Shown: positions 55,143 through 63,183 of the stretch, one piece after another
Layout of the letters: every line of letters starts with the position of its first letter
Numbering within the stretch: position 1 is the stretch's first letter
Assembly (NCBI GenBank): GCA_030433335.1
Contig: JAUILL010000011.1
Location: 1 to 64,000, forward strand
From: Alphaproteobacteria bacterium
GTDB lineage: Bacteria > Pseudomonadota > Alphaproteobacteria > Rhodobacterales > Rhodobacteraceae
Reading direction: 5' to 3'
Length of the DNA stretch: 64,000 nt
Translations under genes and position numbers: made by a program
The notes under the pieces: generated by a model
The model's input: only the letters and a program-made list of their open reading frames with translations
Told to the model about the DNA's origin: nothing
The model's database searches: none

Positions 55143-56102
55143 ATGACCATCACCAATCCGAGTTTTGACGTCGCCCATTTGGGTCATGTCGAAATGCTGA
55201 CCGACAAATATCACGAAAGCCTCGACTTCTTTACCCGTGTTTACGGTCTCGTGCTGACTGCCGAGGACGAGACCTCGGCCTATTTGCGGGCATGGGACGA
55301 CTATGAGTTTCACACATTGAAGCTCACCCGCGCCGAAACCACCGGCGTCGGTCACATCGGCTATCGCTGCGCAAGCCCCGAGGCGCTGGATCGGCGCGTG
55401 GCTGTGATTGAAGCGTCGGGCTATAAAACCTACGGGTGGGTCGACGGTGACTTGGGCCATGGACGGGCTTTTCGTTTCGCAGATCCCTTTGGCCACGTGT
55501 TTGAACTCTATTACGACACCAATTGGTTCGAGGCGCAGAGTGCTGCAGAAAAAGCGGCTCTCAAGAACACGGCATCTGCTTTCCGCGGCGCCGCCCCGCG
55601 CCGGATCGACCATTTGAATCTGCTGTCGGAGGATGTCGGTGAATTCCGCCGTTTTATGGAGACCTGCCTCGGGTCACGGGTCACAGAGTACATCGAACTC
55701 GACAATGGCCGCATCGGGGGTTGCTGGTTCACGGTCAACAACAAGACTTACGATCTGGCTTGCACCGAAGAGCACGGCGGCGGCATGGGGCGTTTGCACC
55801 ACCTCACTTATGCCACCGACCAACGCGAAGATATTCTGCGCGCTGCCGATATCTTCTTGCAAAACGGTGTTCATATCGAGACGGGGCCACACAAGCACGC
55901 CATCCAAGGGACATTTTTCCTGTACGTGTGGGAGCCTGCGGGAAACCGCGTGGAGTTGGCCAATGCAGGCGCGCGTCTGATCCTCGCGCCGGATTGGGAG
56001 CCGGTGAAATGGACAGAAAGTGATCGCAAGAAGGGGCAGGCCTGGGGGCTGAAAACCATCGAGAGCTTTCACACCCATGGCACCCCGCCGGTCGAAAAAT
56101 AA
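55143..56102 (+). CDS. Type I (VOC-fold) extradiol ring-cleavage dioxygenase
   Basis: The protein has 319 residues with two VOC modules. The iron facial triad appears as His157 (RIDHLNL), His219 or His220 (RLHHLTY) and Glu271 (NRVELANAG). The N-terminal module has HLGHVEM at residues 12-18 and [10 protein letters not shown]. This is a catechol-2,3-dioxygenase-type enzyme. Pathways ending in GalB/GalC/GalD normally use type II enzymes (LigAB, GalA, DesB), so this pairing is unusual. GGGGAGG lies six bases before the ATG. The ring substrate is unknown; a carboxylated catechol or trihydroxybenzoate is the best guess. Confidence 0.88.
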   Translation: MTITNPSFDVAHLGHVEMLTDKYHESLDFFTRVYGLVLTAEDETSAYLRAWDDYEFHTLKLTRAETTGVGHIGYRCASPEALDRRVAVIEASGYKTYGWVDGDLGHGRAFRFADPFGHVFELYYDTNWFEAQSAAEKAALKNTASAFRGAAPRRIDHLNLLSEDVGEFRRFMETCLGSRVTEYIELDNGRIGGCWFTVNNKTYDLACTEEHGGGMGRLHHLTYATDQREDILRAADIFLQNGVHIETGPHKHAIQGTFFLYVWEPAGNRVELANAGARLILAPDWEPVKWTESDRKKGQAWGLKTIESFHTHGTPPVEK

Positions 56103-56167
56103 GGGCGTTTCTGGCCGATCGCGTCAACAGAATTTCAAAACAGAAGAAGCAAAGGGAGAGCGGTCTC

Positions 56168-56839
56168 ATGGCAAAAGTCGTGCAGCACATTGAACGGGCC
56201 TCGACCGAGGTCATAAGCCGTCTGGGGCAGGCGGGCGTCGCAACAGTGCACGAAGCGCAGGGGCGGACTGGGCTCATGGGCGCGTCTATGCGGCCAATTC
56301 AGCAGGACGTGTCGATTGCTGGATCTGCGGTCACGATTTCTGCGGCGCCCGGTGATAACTGGATGCTGCATGTTGCTATCGAGCAGCTGCAAGAGGGCGA
56401 CGTAATGGTGCTCTCCCCCACCTCACCCTGCGGCATGGGCTATTTCGGCGATCTTCTGGCGACGTCTGCCATGGCCCGGGGATGCAGCACGCTGATCATT
56501 GATGCGGGGGTTCGCGATACCCGCGATCTGCGTCAGATGGGGTTCCGTGTCTGGTCGACGGCCGTATCCGCGCAAGGTTGCGTGAAAGAGACGTTGGGGT
56601 CTGTGAACGTACCGATTGTCTGTGCGGGTGCGTCGGTTCAACCTGGCGACGTAATTGTGGCTGATGATGACGGAGTTTGCGTTGTCCCGAGGGGCGAGGC
56701 CGAGGCGGTCATGGCCAAGGCTCAGGTCCGTCTTGATGCCGAAGAGGCCAAGCGTCAGCGGCTGGCATCGGGCGAGCTGGGATTGGACATCTACAATATG
56801 CGGCCACGTCTTGCAGCCAAAGGCCTTGAGTATGTCTAA
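56168..56839 (+). CDS. galC/ligK: 4-carboxy-4-hydroxy-2-oxoadipate aldolase (RraA-like, LigK/GalC)
   Basis: The 223-residue class II aldolase of the RraA fold contains [13 protein letters not shown] near residue 25, [30 protein letters not shown] and [13 protein letters not shown], where Arg and Asp of GVRD bind substrate and metal. It cleaves 4-carboxy-4-hydroxy-2-oxoadipate to pyruvate and oxaloacetate, the last step of the pathway. Overlaps the start of the next gene by eight bases. The alternative name, hydroxymethylglutarate aldolase, applies to the same family. Confidence 0.9.
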   Translation: MAKVVQHIERASTEVISRLGQAGVATVHEAQGRTGLMGASMRPIQQDVSIAGSAVTISAAPGDNWMLHVAIEQLQEGDVMVLSPTSPCGMGYFGDLLATSAMARGCSTLIIDAGVRDTRDLRQMGFRVWSTAVSAQGCVKETLGSVNVPIVCAGASVQPGDVIVADDDGVCVVPRGEAEAVMAKAQVRLDAEEAKRQRLASGELGLDIYNMRPRLAAKGLEYV

Positions 56840-57902
56840 CCCCTACGAAGAGGGCATTCCCTGTCTTTGGATGCGCGGCGGCACATCAAAGGGCGGCGTG
56901 TTCCTCGCTTCCGATCTGCCCTCGGATCCGCAGGAACGCGATGCCTTGCTCCTAACGATCATGGGTTCGCCATCGATCACGCAGATCGACGGAATGGGTG
57001 GGGCCGACCCTTTGACCTCCAAGGTCGCGATCCTGTCGCCACCAAGCCGCGAGGACGCGGATTTGGACTACCTCTTTCTTCAGGTCTTTGTGGATCAGGC
57101 CGTCGTGTCCGACGCGCAGGCCTGCGGCAACATCTTGGCGTGCGTTGGCCCCGCAGCCATTGAGCGCGGTCTGGTCGCGCCGCAGGATGGCGAGACCCAA
57201 GTGCGTATCCACATGCGCAACACCGGCGAAGTGTCCGTCGCCACCGTCCAGACACCTGGCGGTCGCGTGACGTATGCCGGAAGTGCAGCAATTGATGGAG
57301 TGCCTGGCACTCATGCGCCCGTGCCGCTGATGTTTACAGGGCTTGAAGGGTCTATGAGCGGGGACATGCTGCCGACCGGAGCAGCTACCGATATGCTGGG
57401 TGGGGTTGAGACCACCTTGATCGACTACGGAATGCCCTGCGTTATTCTCGCAGCCGAAGATTTCGGGATCACCGGCACCGAGAGCCGTGACGCGCTGGAT
57501 CAGAACCACGATTTGAAGCGCCGGATCGAAGCTATTCGACTGCAAGCTGGACCGTTGATGCAGCTTGGCGATGTTTCCGAAAAGTCGGTGCCAAAAATGG
57601 TGCTGGTGTCTAAGCCGTCCGAGGGTGGTGTCATCAAAACGCGCAGCTTTATTCCCCATCGCTGCCACGCCTCCATTGGCGTCTTCGCTGCGATCACGGT
57701 TGCCGCGGCTTGCACCCTCACCAAAGGCGCCGCGGCGCGGCAAGCTCAGCTCCCAGGGGACCAGTCGTTCCGTATAGAGCACCCTAGCGGCGTGGCAGAG
57801 GTCTTGCTAGAGCGTGACACTCAGGGCTGCATCACAGGTGCAGGCACCCTCCGTACCGCGCGCAAGCTAATGGATGGGCGCGTTTTTCCAGCGCCCGATT
57901 AA
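56832..57902 (+). CDS. galD: 4-oxalomesaconate tautomerase (PrpF family, GalD)
   Basis: The 356-residue protein shares the diaminopimelate-epimerase-like double-barrel of PrpF isomerases. [22 protein letters not shown] at residues 9-30 and [24 protein letters not shown] are the characteristic stretches. The catalytic cysteine position lies in [14 protein letters not shown] near residue 97. In gallate catabolism GalD converts the keto and enol forms of oxalomesaconate. Starts inside the aldolase gene end; no ribosome-binding site beyond coupling is needed. Confidence 0.88.
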   Translation: MSNPYEEGIPCLWMRGGTSKGGVFLASDLPSDPQERDALLLTIMGSPSITQIDGMGGADPLTSKVAILSPPSREDADLDYLFLQVFVDQAVVSDAQACGNILACVGPAAIERGLVAPQDGETQVRIHMRNTGEVSVATVQTPGGRVTYAGSAAIDGVPGTHAPVPLMFTGLEGSMSGDMLPTGAATDMLGGVETTLIDYGMPCVILAAEDFGITGTESRDALDQNHDLKRRIEAIRLQAGPLMQLGDVSEKSVPKMVLVSKPSEGGVIKTRSFIPHRCHASIGVFAAITVAAACTLTKGAAARQAQLPGDQSFRIEHPSGVAEVLLERDTQGCITGAGTLRTARKLMDGRVFPAPD

Positions 57903-58023
57903 AAGATCTAGGAGACGCAGCTTCATTGCGACTATCCCGCCACGAGGTTGACGAAAGTCAATGCGCTCGCCTAGCCATCGTGCTCAAGGCGTTGCGATAG
58001 CGCGGCCTCGTTGCTAAATCGCA

Positions 58024-58941
58024 TCATTCTAGCCTCAGATCGATCAAAAATGGATAATGGTCGGTCGGCCATTCGCCTTGGAATTTCTTCCTAATCACAG
58101 TTGGTTGGCTTGCTGTCTGTACATCCCCGACCCATCCTATATGGTCGATCGCGCCGAACAGATTGAGACCTCGATTAAAGTGATAGGTTGCGCCTCCGAC
58201 TGGGGCAAAGGTGACGCCCTCAGCCTCTAAAATCTGGAGGGTTCTGTCGCCGAGACGCGCATTCAAATCCCCCATCACGAGGATTGTTTCGCCAGCTTCA
58301 ATCCATGGCCTGATCCGTTCGGCCACAAGTTCAACCGATTGTAGCCTGTTGCTGCGACTGGAAAAATCTGTGTGGATATTGACTGCGCGGAACTCAGCGC
58401 CCGTTTCGCGGTCCGCAAACGCCGCCCACGTCGCGTAGGCCGGATAGGAGCCATTGAAGGTCCGCGAATACAGTGTGTCGGGCGTGTCAGAGAAGAAGAA
58501 CCAGCCTTGGTCGGTCATCCGGAGCCGGTCTTTGCGATAGAGAAAAGGCTGGGTGTTTGGGAAAATCGAGGGGTCGCCAGAGGCCGCAGCAGCGAACTCT
58601 GGATTGTTGGCGAGCAGGTAGTCCAGCGTCAGATTTTCTTGGGTCTCTTCGGGGCCGGAATGGCTTTCCATTTCCTGAAAGGCGACCAGATCGGCTGCAA
58701 TATACTTGAACGCCTCGTCCAAAGGTGCTTTGCGCCGGTGCCAATCGGCGAGTGACCATGGCCCGGTCTCGCGCCGGACCGAGATGTAGTGGACGTTATA
58801 GGTGGCCACGCGCAGGGCGCTTTCATCCTCGGTCGGTAGGGGATCTGTGCCGGAGTTGCGGTAAATTTGGGAGCACGCGAGCAAAGCCAGCAAAACCACG
58901 AGACCTGCGAGGGCTTTGAACGCTAGTCTGACATACGCCAC
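58024..58941 (-). CDS. Endonuclease/exonuclease/phosphatase-fold protein, probably membrane anchored
   Basis: About 305 residues from GTG 58941, chosen for GAGGAGGGG five bases upstream and for clearing the upstream gene. A hydrophobic leader ends LLALLACSQ, a lipobox, so the product may be a lipoprotein. The EEP domain shows RVATYNVHYI, ADLVAFQEME (metal Glu), TILVMGDLNARLGD and the DHYPFLIDL end, all standard metal-site motifs. Substrate may be nucleic acid, phosphoinositide or sphingomyelin. Confidence 0.86.
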   Translation of the reverse strand: MAYVRLAFKALAGLVVLLALLACSQIYRNSGTDPLPTEDESALRVATYNVHYISVRRETGPWSLADWHRRKAPLDEAFKYIAADLVAFQEMESHSGPEETQENLTLDYLLANNPEFAAAASGDPSIFPNTQPFLYRKDRLRMTDQGWFFFSDTPDTLYSRTFNGSYPAYATWAAFADRETGAEFRAVNIHTDFSSRSNRLQSVELVAERIRPWIEAGETILVMGDLNARLGDRTLQILEAEGVTFAPVGGATYHFNRGLNLFGAIDHIGWVGDVQTASQPTVIRKKFQGEWPTDHYPFLIDLRLE

Positions 58942-58954
58942 TGAAGCCCCTCCT

Positions 58955-59530
58955 CTATCGGGCAAACTGAACGCGTCGAATGACGGCAAAGAGGCTGAAG
59001 CCGCAAATCGCGCAGACTAAAAGTAGTCCGGTCAGGCAATTCACAACGCCAGCAAGCTGCGCACCGAACACATTGCCAAGCCAAGCATAAGACGCAGCCC
59101 AGAAAAAGGCTCCGATCGCGGCAACGCCGGAAAACCGTAGCCACTTCATCCCAAGCGCGCCAGCGCTGTAGGTCACGTAAGGTGCGATCGGGCTGAGCAA
59201 AGTACGTGAGAGCAGCACGGCAAACCCGCCCCGCTGTTTTATCAGTCTTTGTGCCTGCTGGATGCCGGTGCTTGCACCTCGGGCCTTCGCGAGTTTTGCG
59301 ATCAGGGGCTGACGCGCACGTCGGGCGATTTGGAAGGCGATCTGGTCCCCGACAATGAGACCACCAAATGCAAAAAGCGCCACCTGCCAGATCGTGAATT
59401 CGCCCAAAGCCGCAGACGCCATCACCAAGATTGACGCCGGCACTGGCGCGCCCACTGACGCGATCATCGCCGAGCCGAACAAGACCCATAGGCCATAGCT
59501 ATTCAAAAGACTGAAGAGGAGGTCGGTCAT
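58955..59530 (-). CDS. DedA/VTT-domain membrane protein
   Basis: The 191-residue integral membrane protein has a SASVGAPVPASILVMASAALGEF re-entrant type segment, GDQIAFQIARRARQP, and SRTLLSPIAPYVTYSAGALGMKWLRF, matching the G-x-x-x-R-F/hydrophobic motif of VTT proteins. These act in lipid flipping and membrane homeostasis. It is downstream of the EF-hand gene and 13 bases before the EEP gene, so one leftward unit is likely. The true substrate is unknown. Confidence 0.87.
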   Translation of the reverse strand: MTDLLFSLLNSYGLWVLFGSAMIASVGAPVPASILVMASAALGEFTIWQVALFAFGGLIVGDQIAFQIARRARQPLIAKLAKARGASTGIQQAQRLIKQRGGFAVLLSRTLLSPIAPYVTYSAGALGMKWLRFSGVAAIGAFFWAASYAWLGNVFGAQLAGVVNCLTGLLLVCAICGFSLFAVIRRVQFAR

Positions 59531-59588
59531 AAAAAAGTTCTGCGGTTAGACATGCGCCCACCTTTTGGGGCGGGCGGCGTTTTTGGTC

Positions 59589-60095
59589 TTAGGTGCGATC
59601 CTTGTGGCCTTTGCGGTGATGGTCGTCGTCATCACGATCCATCCGCTCTAGCATCTTTGATGTGGCCGCTTCGAACTCTGCGTCGGTAATCGCGCCGTTC
59701 CCGTCCGCATCGAGATGCTGGAAGCTATCGACCAGAGGATCACGCATCAGCTCCAGAAAGATCGTCTCGTACTCGTCGAGCGAGATCTCTCCGTTCTGGC
59801 TGGCATCGGCTCCTGCGATCAGAGCTGCGCGGGCCAGTGCGATCTCTTCGGCTGTGATCGTGCCATCGCCGTCACTATCGGTGAACAGAGCACCTAGGGG
59901 CATGCGCCCGCCTTCCCTGCGGCGGTCGCCATGGCGTCCGTCGGTGCGCATGATGATCGCAGGGGTGTCTTCGACTGCAATTGCGGGCGCGGCTTCGGTC
60001 GCGATCGGATTGCTTTGTGCTGTCACAACCGCTGCACCGGAGACGGTCAGAACAGCTACGGCGAAACCAATGGGCAGGAGTTTGTCTTTGTTCAT
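59589..60095 (-). CDS. Exported EF-hand calcium-binding protein
   Basis: The 168-residue protein has a Sec leader (MNKDKLLPIGFAVAVLTVSGAAVVTAQ). Three calcium-loop sequences follow: DSDGDGTITAEEI, DASQNGEISLDEY and DADGNGAITDAEF. The third is a canonical loop; the second is shorter. A His/Asp-rich tail closes the protein (DRDDDDHHRKGHKD). Similar small exported EF-hand proteins are common in Rhodobacterales and lack a known role. Between the small membrane protein and DedA genes, downstream of the two-component system. Confidence 0.9.
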   Translation of the reverse strand: MNKDKLLPIGFAVAVLTVSGAAVVTAQSNPIATEAAPAIAVEDTPAIIMRTDGRHGDRRREGGRMPLGALFTDSDGDGTITAEEIALARAALIAGADASQNGEISLDEYETIFLELMRDPLVDSFQHLDADGNGAITDAEFEAATSKMLERMDRDDDDHHRKGHKDRT

Positions 60096-60126
60096 GATAT
60101 TGTACCTCTGGAAACCGGAGTGGGGC

Positions 60127-60360
60127 TTACGCGGGCTGCGCTTCGGCATCTGCTGCGGGTTCAGCGTTCATGTCCGCTTTGGCCGCCTCGGCCTTGCGGT
60201 TTTGTTGCCAGACCATCGCGGTCAGAGTGCCTGTAGTCAGGGCCGCCGCACCGATTGCGAGGCCAAGGATGGTCAGCCCGAACAGGGCGACGACCGGCGC
60301 AAGGATCAGCGCTGCGAGAGCGCCGCCAACCAGTTGCAGAGTGTTCGTGATCTTTTCCAT
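60127..60360 (-). CDS. Small membrane protein
   Basis: The 77-residue protein starts at the ATG at 60360 behind AAAGG. One long hydrophobic region (about residues 9-50), probably a pair of helices, is rich in Ala, Leu and Gly, with VVALFGLTILGLAIGAAALTTG. A charged Ala/Glu tail follows. No domain recognised. Located directly after the histidine kinase gene, behind a palindrome, and 31 bases before the EF-hand gene, so it may be a target of the same two-component system. Confidence 0.75.
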   Translation of the reverse strand: MEKITNTLQLVGGALAALILAPVVALFGLTILGLAIGAAALTTGTLTAMVWQQNRKAEAAKADMNAEPAADAEAQPA

Positions 60361-60427
60361 GTGATGTGCCTTTCGCTTCGTAGGATGAGACACATATGGA
60401 GGGGCAGTTTTACATCCGCCTTTCGCG

Positions 60428-60449
60428 AACCTTACAACTTTGTAAGGTT
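60428..60449. promoter_or_regulatory. 9-bp-arm palindrome at the kinase 3' end
   Basis: AACCTTACA at 60428-60436 and TGTAAGGTT at 60441-60449 with loop ACTT. It spans the kinase stop codon and lies 68 bases upstream of the small membrane protein start. On the plus strand it is followed by a T-run, but no plus-strand gene needs termination. Possible response-regulator operator. Confidence 0.5.
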
Positions 60450-61802
60450 TGTTTTTTCGCGGTTTTTGCGGCCAGTGCCGTCCCAGACCATGCGCGCAAA
60501 GAGCCCCCGATTTCCTTGTGGCGCGTCGGACAAGAGCAGCGTTGCACCGTGGCGCGTTGCTATGGATTTCGCCAGCGAGAGACCGAGGCCAGCGCCTTCG
60601 GTGTTGCGGCTCTGATCCAAGCGATAGAGCGGCTCTGTCACCCGAGATAGTTCCCCTTCGGGAATGCCAGGTCCGTCATCCATCACGCCAAAGACGCCTT
60701 GCTCGGCGACCAAGGTCAGGGTGCTGCCTTCGGGGGTATGTCGCAGAGCGTTCTGGATCAGGTTCGTCATGAATTGGTTTAGCAATACCGGATCGCCGTT
60801 GATCATCGCAGGCGAGATGTCGGACTTCAGAGTACGACCCGAGTCCTCGATCACCGGCGCATAAATCTCGGCTAGCCCTTGGGCCAAATCCGCCAGATCG
60901 ACCGGTTCGAATTTCTGCTCGAGCGTGCCGCTCTCTAGCTTCGATAGGCGCAAGAAGGCATCGAAAATCGCAATCGCCTTGTCGGCCTGCTCTAGCGCTG
61001 CACCGATTTCATCTGCGCGATCTCCCTCCGCCATCAGAGCGGTTTCTAGCCGGATCCGCAGGCGGGTTAGCGGTGTCTTCAGGTCGTGGGCGATGTTTGC
61101 TGAGAACCCGCGTGCCTGCTCCAGCGCCGCGCCGATGCGCTCGATGGTTTCGTCGACCTGCAGGCCCAACCGATCCAGATCATCCCGATCACCTTGGGGC
61201 GCAACACGGGCGGTCAGATCACCCTGTGCGGCTTGTTCGAGAACGCGTGTCACCTCTGACAATCGACGTTGTGTGCGCCAGCCCATGAACAGACCGAAGG
61301 CCAGCGCGACCGCCAGCGTGATCCACCCGATCCCGATAAAGGTGCTGGCCAAGACCTCGTCAAAAACAGAAGGCTCGCCGACGTTTTGACCGACGATGAG
61401 CCAACCGCCTTCGGTTGGCCCGCCATAGAAAATCCAGGGCTCGCGCGGGCGTCCGCGAAAGCGCCCTTGGGGCGGGACCAGATCGTCTTCGTAAAAGGTG
61501 CCCTCTTCGCCATAACCTTCGGCGTCGTCCATTCCGGCAGGCAAGAAAATGATCCGTTCCAATGAGGATGCACTGTCCTGACTGCCCGACAAAGTGCCTG
61601 CACTGATCGCCTTGCTCGCGCTCTCGAAACGGGCTTCGAGCCGGTCGTCCACGCGGCGATCCATAGCTTCTCTGACTTCGAACACCGCAAAAATCGCGGC
61701 CCCAGCAACTACGATCAGAAACGCCGCAGTCAGTATCAAGGCCTGCCGCAAGGCCGAGAGTCGCCATAGCCGACGCACGGGTTCAAGGAGAGTCGATAAC
61801 AT
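60432..61802 (-). CDS. Sensor histidine kinase
   Basis: The protein has 456 residues. TM1 spans about 20-43 and TM2 about 152-174; the extracytoplasmic loop is about 105 residues long, with Asp/Glu-rich stretches (EGYGEEGTFYEDD). A HAMP region precedes HisKA with ANIAHDLKTPLTRLR (phospho-acceptor His239). The HATPase_c domain has NLIQNALRHTPEGS, VMDDGPGIPEGE and EGAGLGLSLAKSIA. Its start overlaps the response-regulator gene by 20 bases, so it is co-translated with it. The acidic sensor loop and the downstream EF-hand gene suggest a divalent-cation signal, as inference. Confidence 0.94.
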   Translation of the reverse strand: MLSTLLEPVRRLWRLSALRQALILTAAFLIVVAGAAIFAVFEVREAMDRRVDDRLEARFESASKAISAGTLSGSQDSASSLERIIFLPAGMDDAEGYGEEGTFYEDDLVPPQGRFRGRPREPWIFYGGPTEGGWLIVGQNVGEPSVFDEVLASTFIGIGWITLAVALAFGLFMGWRTQRRLSEVTRVLEQAAQGDLTARVAPQGDRDDLDRLGLQVDETIERIGAALEQARGFSANIAHDLKTPLTRLRIRLETALMAEGDRADEIGAALEQADKAIAIFDAFLRLSKLESGTLEQKFEPVDLADLAQGLAEIYAPVIEDSGRTLKSDISPAMINGDPVLLNQFMTNLIQNALRHTPEGSTLTLVAEQGVFGVMDDGPGIPEGELSRVTEPLYRLDQSRNTEGAGLGLSLAKSIATRHGATLLLSDAPQGNRGLFARMVWDGTGRKNREKTNLTKL

Positions 61803-62463
61803 AACCCGCGCCCCGAATAGTCCGAATGACTGTATCTCCGAACGGCTTTTCCAACTTCGCCCGCAAGCGGCTCAGGTGGGTTTCGACGACGCTGGTTGTG
61901 GGATCGAAATTTATATTCCAGACCTTTTCGAGCAGCATATTGCGTGTCTGAACCCGCCCTTTGGCGCGCAAGAGCGCCTCGAGCAAGCGGAACTCTTTGC
62001 CGTTCAGATCAACCGCTTGCCCCTGCCGCGTGCATGTCTGCTTTAGAAGGTCCAAGGTGATGTCCCCATGGGTCAGCTTGGTCGCCTCCGGCGCTTCGGC
62101 AGGCATGTTGCGCCGCCCTAACACGGCCACGCGCGCTTCGAGTTCGGTCAGAGCAAAGGGTTTCGACAGATAGTCGTCCGCCCCCGCTTGCAGCCCCTCG
62201 ACACGGTCGTCAATTTCGGACAGGGCGCTGAGAAAGAGCACGGGCGTACGGACTTTGGCCGCGCGGATGGCGCGTAAGACAGACATGCCGTCCAGTTCAG
62301 GCACCATGCGGTCTAAAACCAGCACGTCAAAGTCCTGTGTGGTCGCGGCGATCAGTGCATCCTTGCCATTTGTCAGCCAATCAACAGTATGCCCCGCGCG
62401 GGACAGACCACTCTGTACCCAAGCACCAATCTCGGCATCGTCTTCTAACACCAGAACTTTCAT
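61783..62463 (-). CDS. OmpR/PhoB-type response regulator
   Basis: The protein has 226 residues. The receiver domain has phospho-acceptor Asp51 (VLVLDRMVPELDG), acidic pocket EDDAE at 7-11, and the SKPFALTELEARV switch Lys near residue 104. The winged-helix domain ends NFDPTTSVVETHLSRLRAKLEKPFGDTVIRTIRGAGYVI. It regulates with the kinase encoded directly downstream. Belongs to the QseB/PmrA-like group by overall shape. Confidence 0.95.
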   Translation of the reverse strand: MKVLVLEDDAEIGAWVQSGLSRAGHTVDWLTNGKDALIAATTQDFDVLVLDRMVPELDGMSVLRAIRAAKVRTPVLFLSALSEIDDRVEGLQAGADDYLSKPFALTELEARVAVLGRRNMPAEAPEATKLTHGDITLDLLKQTCTRQGQAVDLNGKEFRLLEALLRAKGRVQTRNMLLEKVWNINFDPTTSVVETHLSRLRAKLEKPFGDTVIRTIRGAGYVIDSP

Positions 62464-62649
62464 CCCACGACTCTATCGGCAAAAGTTGCAGAATGACCAG
62501 ACGCATCCAGCACACGAGAGTCTAGGACCTGCTTTTTTGACGGCACTTCAGCAGCAATTTGCATGCAACTTTTACGATCTGCCGTTTTGGCCGCTACCCT
62601 GCCTTCTTACGAGCAAGCTGGCCATCGGCTATTGTTTTGAGCCGCTAAA

Positions 62650-62664
62650 AACACAAAGTGTGTT
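62650..62664. promoter_or_regulatory. Inverted repeat upstream of the TetR-like remnant
   Basis: AACACA and TGTGTT arms with an AAG centre, 21 bases before the ATG at 62685. This is a typical position for an autoregulatory site of a small repressor. Confidence 0.35.
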
Positions 62665-62684
62665 CCGAACATTGGAGAATTTTC

Positions 62685-63068
62685 ATGCGTGTGCTTTTGA
62701 TTGAGGATGACCCCATTATTGGGCAGGCAATAAAAAGCTCGTTCGGCAAAGAAGCGGCGGAGAGCGACGCGTTGATGAACCTGATCAATCGAGAAAGCCT
62801 AATTTTACCGGAACTGAATGCGATGCTCTGTGACAGCGGTATTGTCCGATCTCGTGAATTGGTCATGGAGTGGTTGGCCAAGGAAATGACGAAAGGACGC
62901 GTGCCCAATACGGATAAAGCGCGCTTGGCTGGAATGATGATGGACGTCGTATTCGGCGTGCTGCTCCCGAAGCGTCAGCGCAAGGGCTTCGTTGATCGCA
63001 AAGCGCAAGCCAACGAAATCTTGATCAGACTCAAAATTCTGCTTTTGGGTGTCGCGGCGCTTCAGTGA
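62685..63068 (+). CDS. Short protein joining a response-regulator start to a TetR-like C-terminus
   Basis: The protein has 127 residues with TTGGAGAA before the ATG. Residues 1-20, MRVLLIEDDPIIGQAIKSSF, are the start of a CtrA-like receiver domain. The remainder (from about residue 24) looks like the helical C-terminal domain of a TetR-type regulator, with SLILPELNAMLCDSGIVRSRELVMEWLAKEMTKGRVP; the HTH is missing. It could be a fusion made by rearrangement or a degraded gene pair. It has no phospho-acceptor Asp and no DNA-binding domain. Function doubtful. Confidence 0.55.
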   Translation: MRVLLIEDDPIIGQAIKSSFGKEAAESDALMNLINRESLILPELNAMLCDSGIVRSRELVMEWLAKEMTKGRVPNTDKARLAGMMMDVVFGVLLPKRQRKGFVDRKAQANEILIRLKILLLGVAALQ

Positions 63069-63183
63069 TGTCTGCGCACCGATTTCAAAATTCCATCGAA
63101 GCGAAGCTCATTACAATGAAGTGCTCGGCGCAAAAACTTAACTCGTAACTTTATGTTTGCCATCTAAAGCAACTGCCGACACC

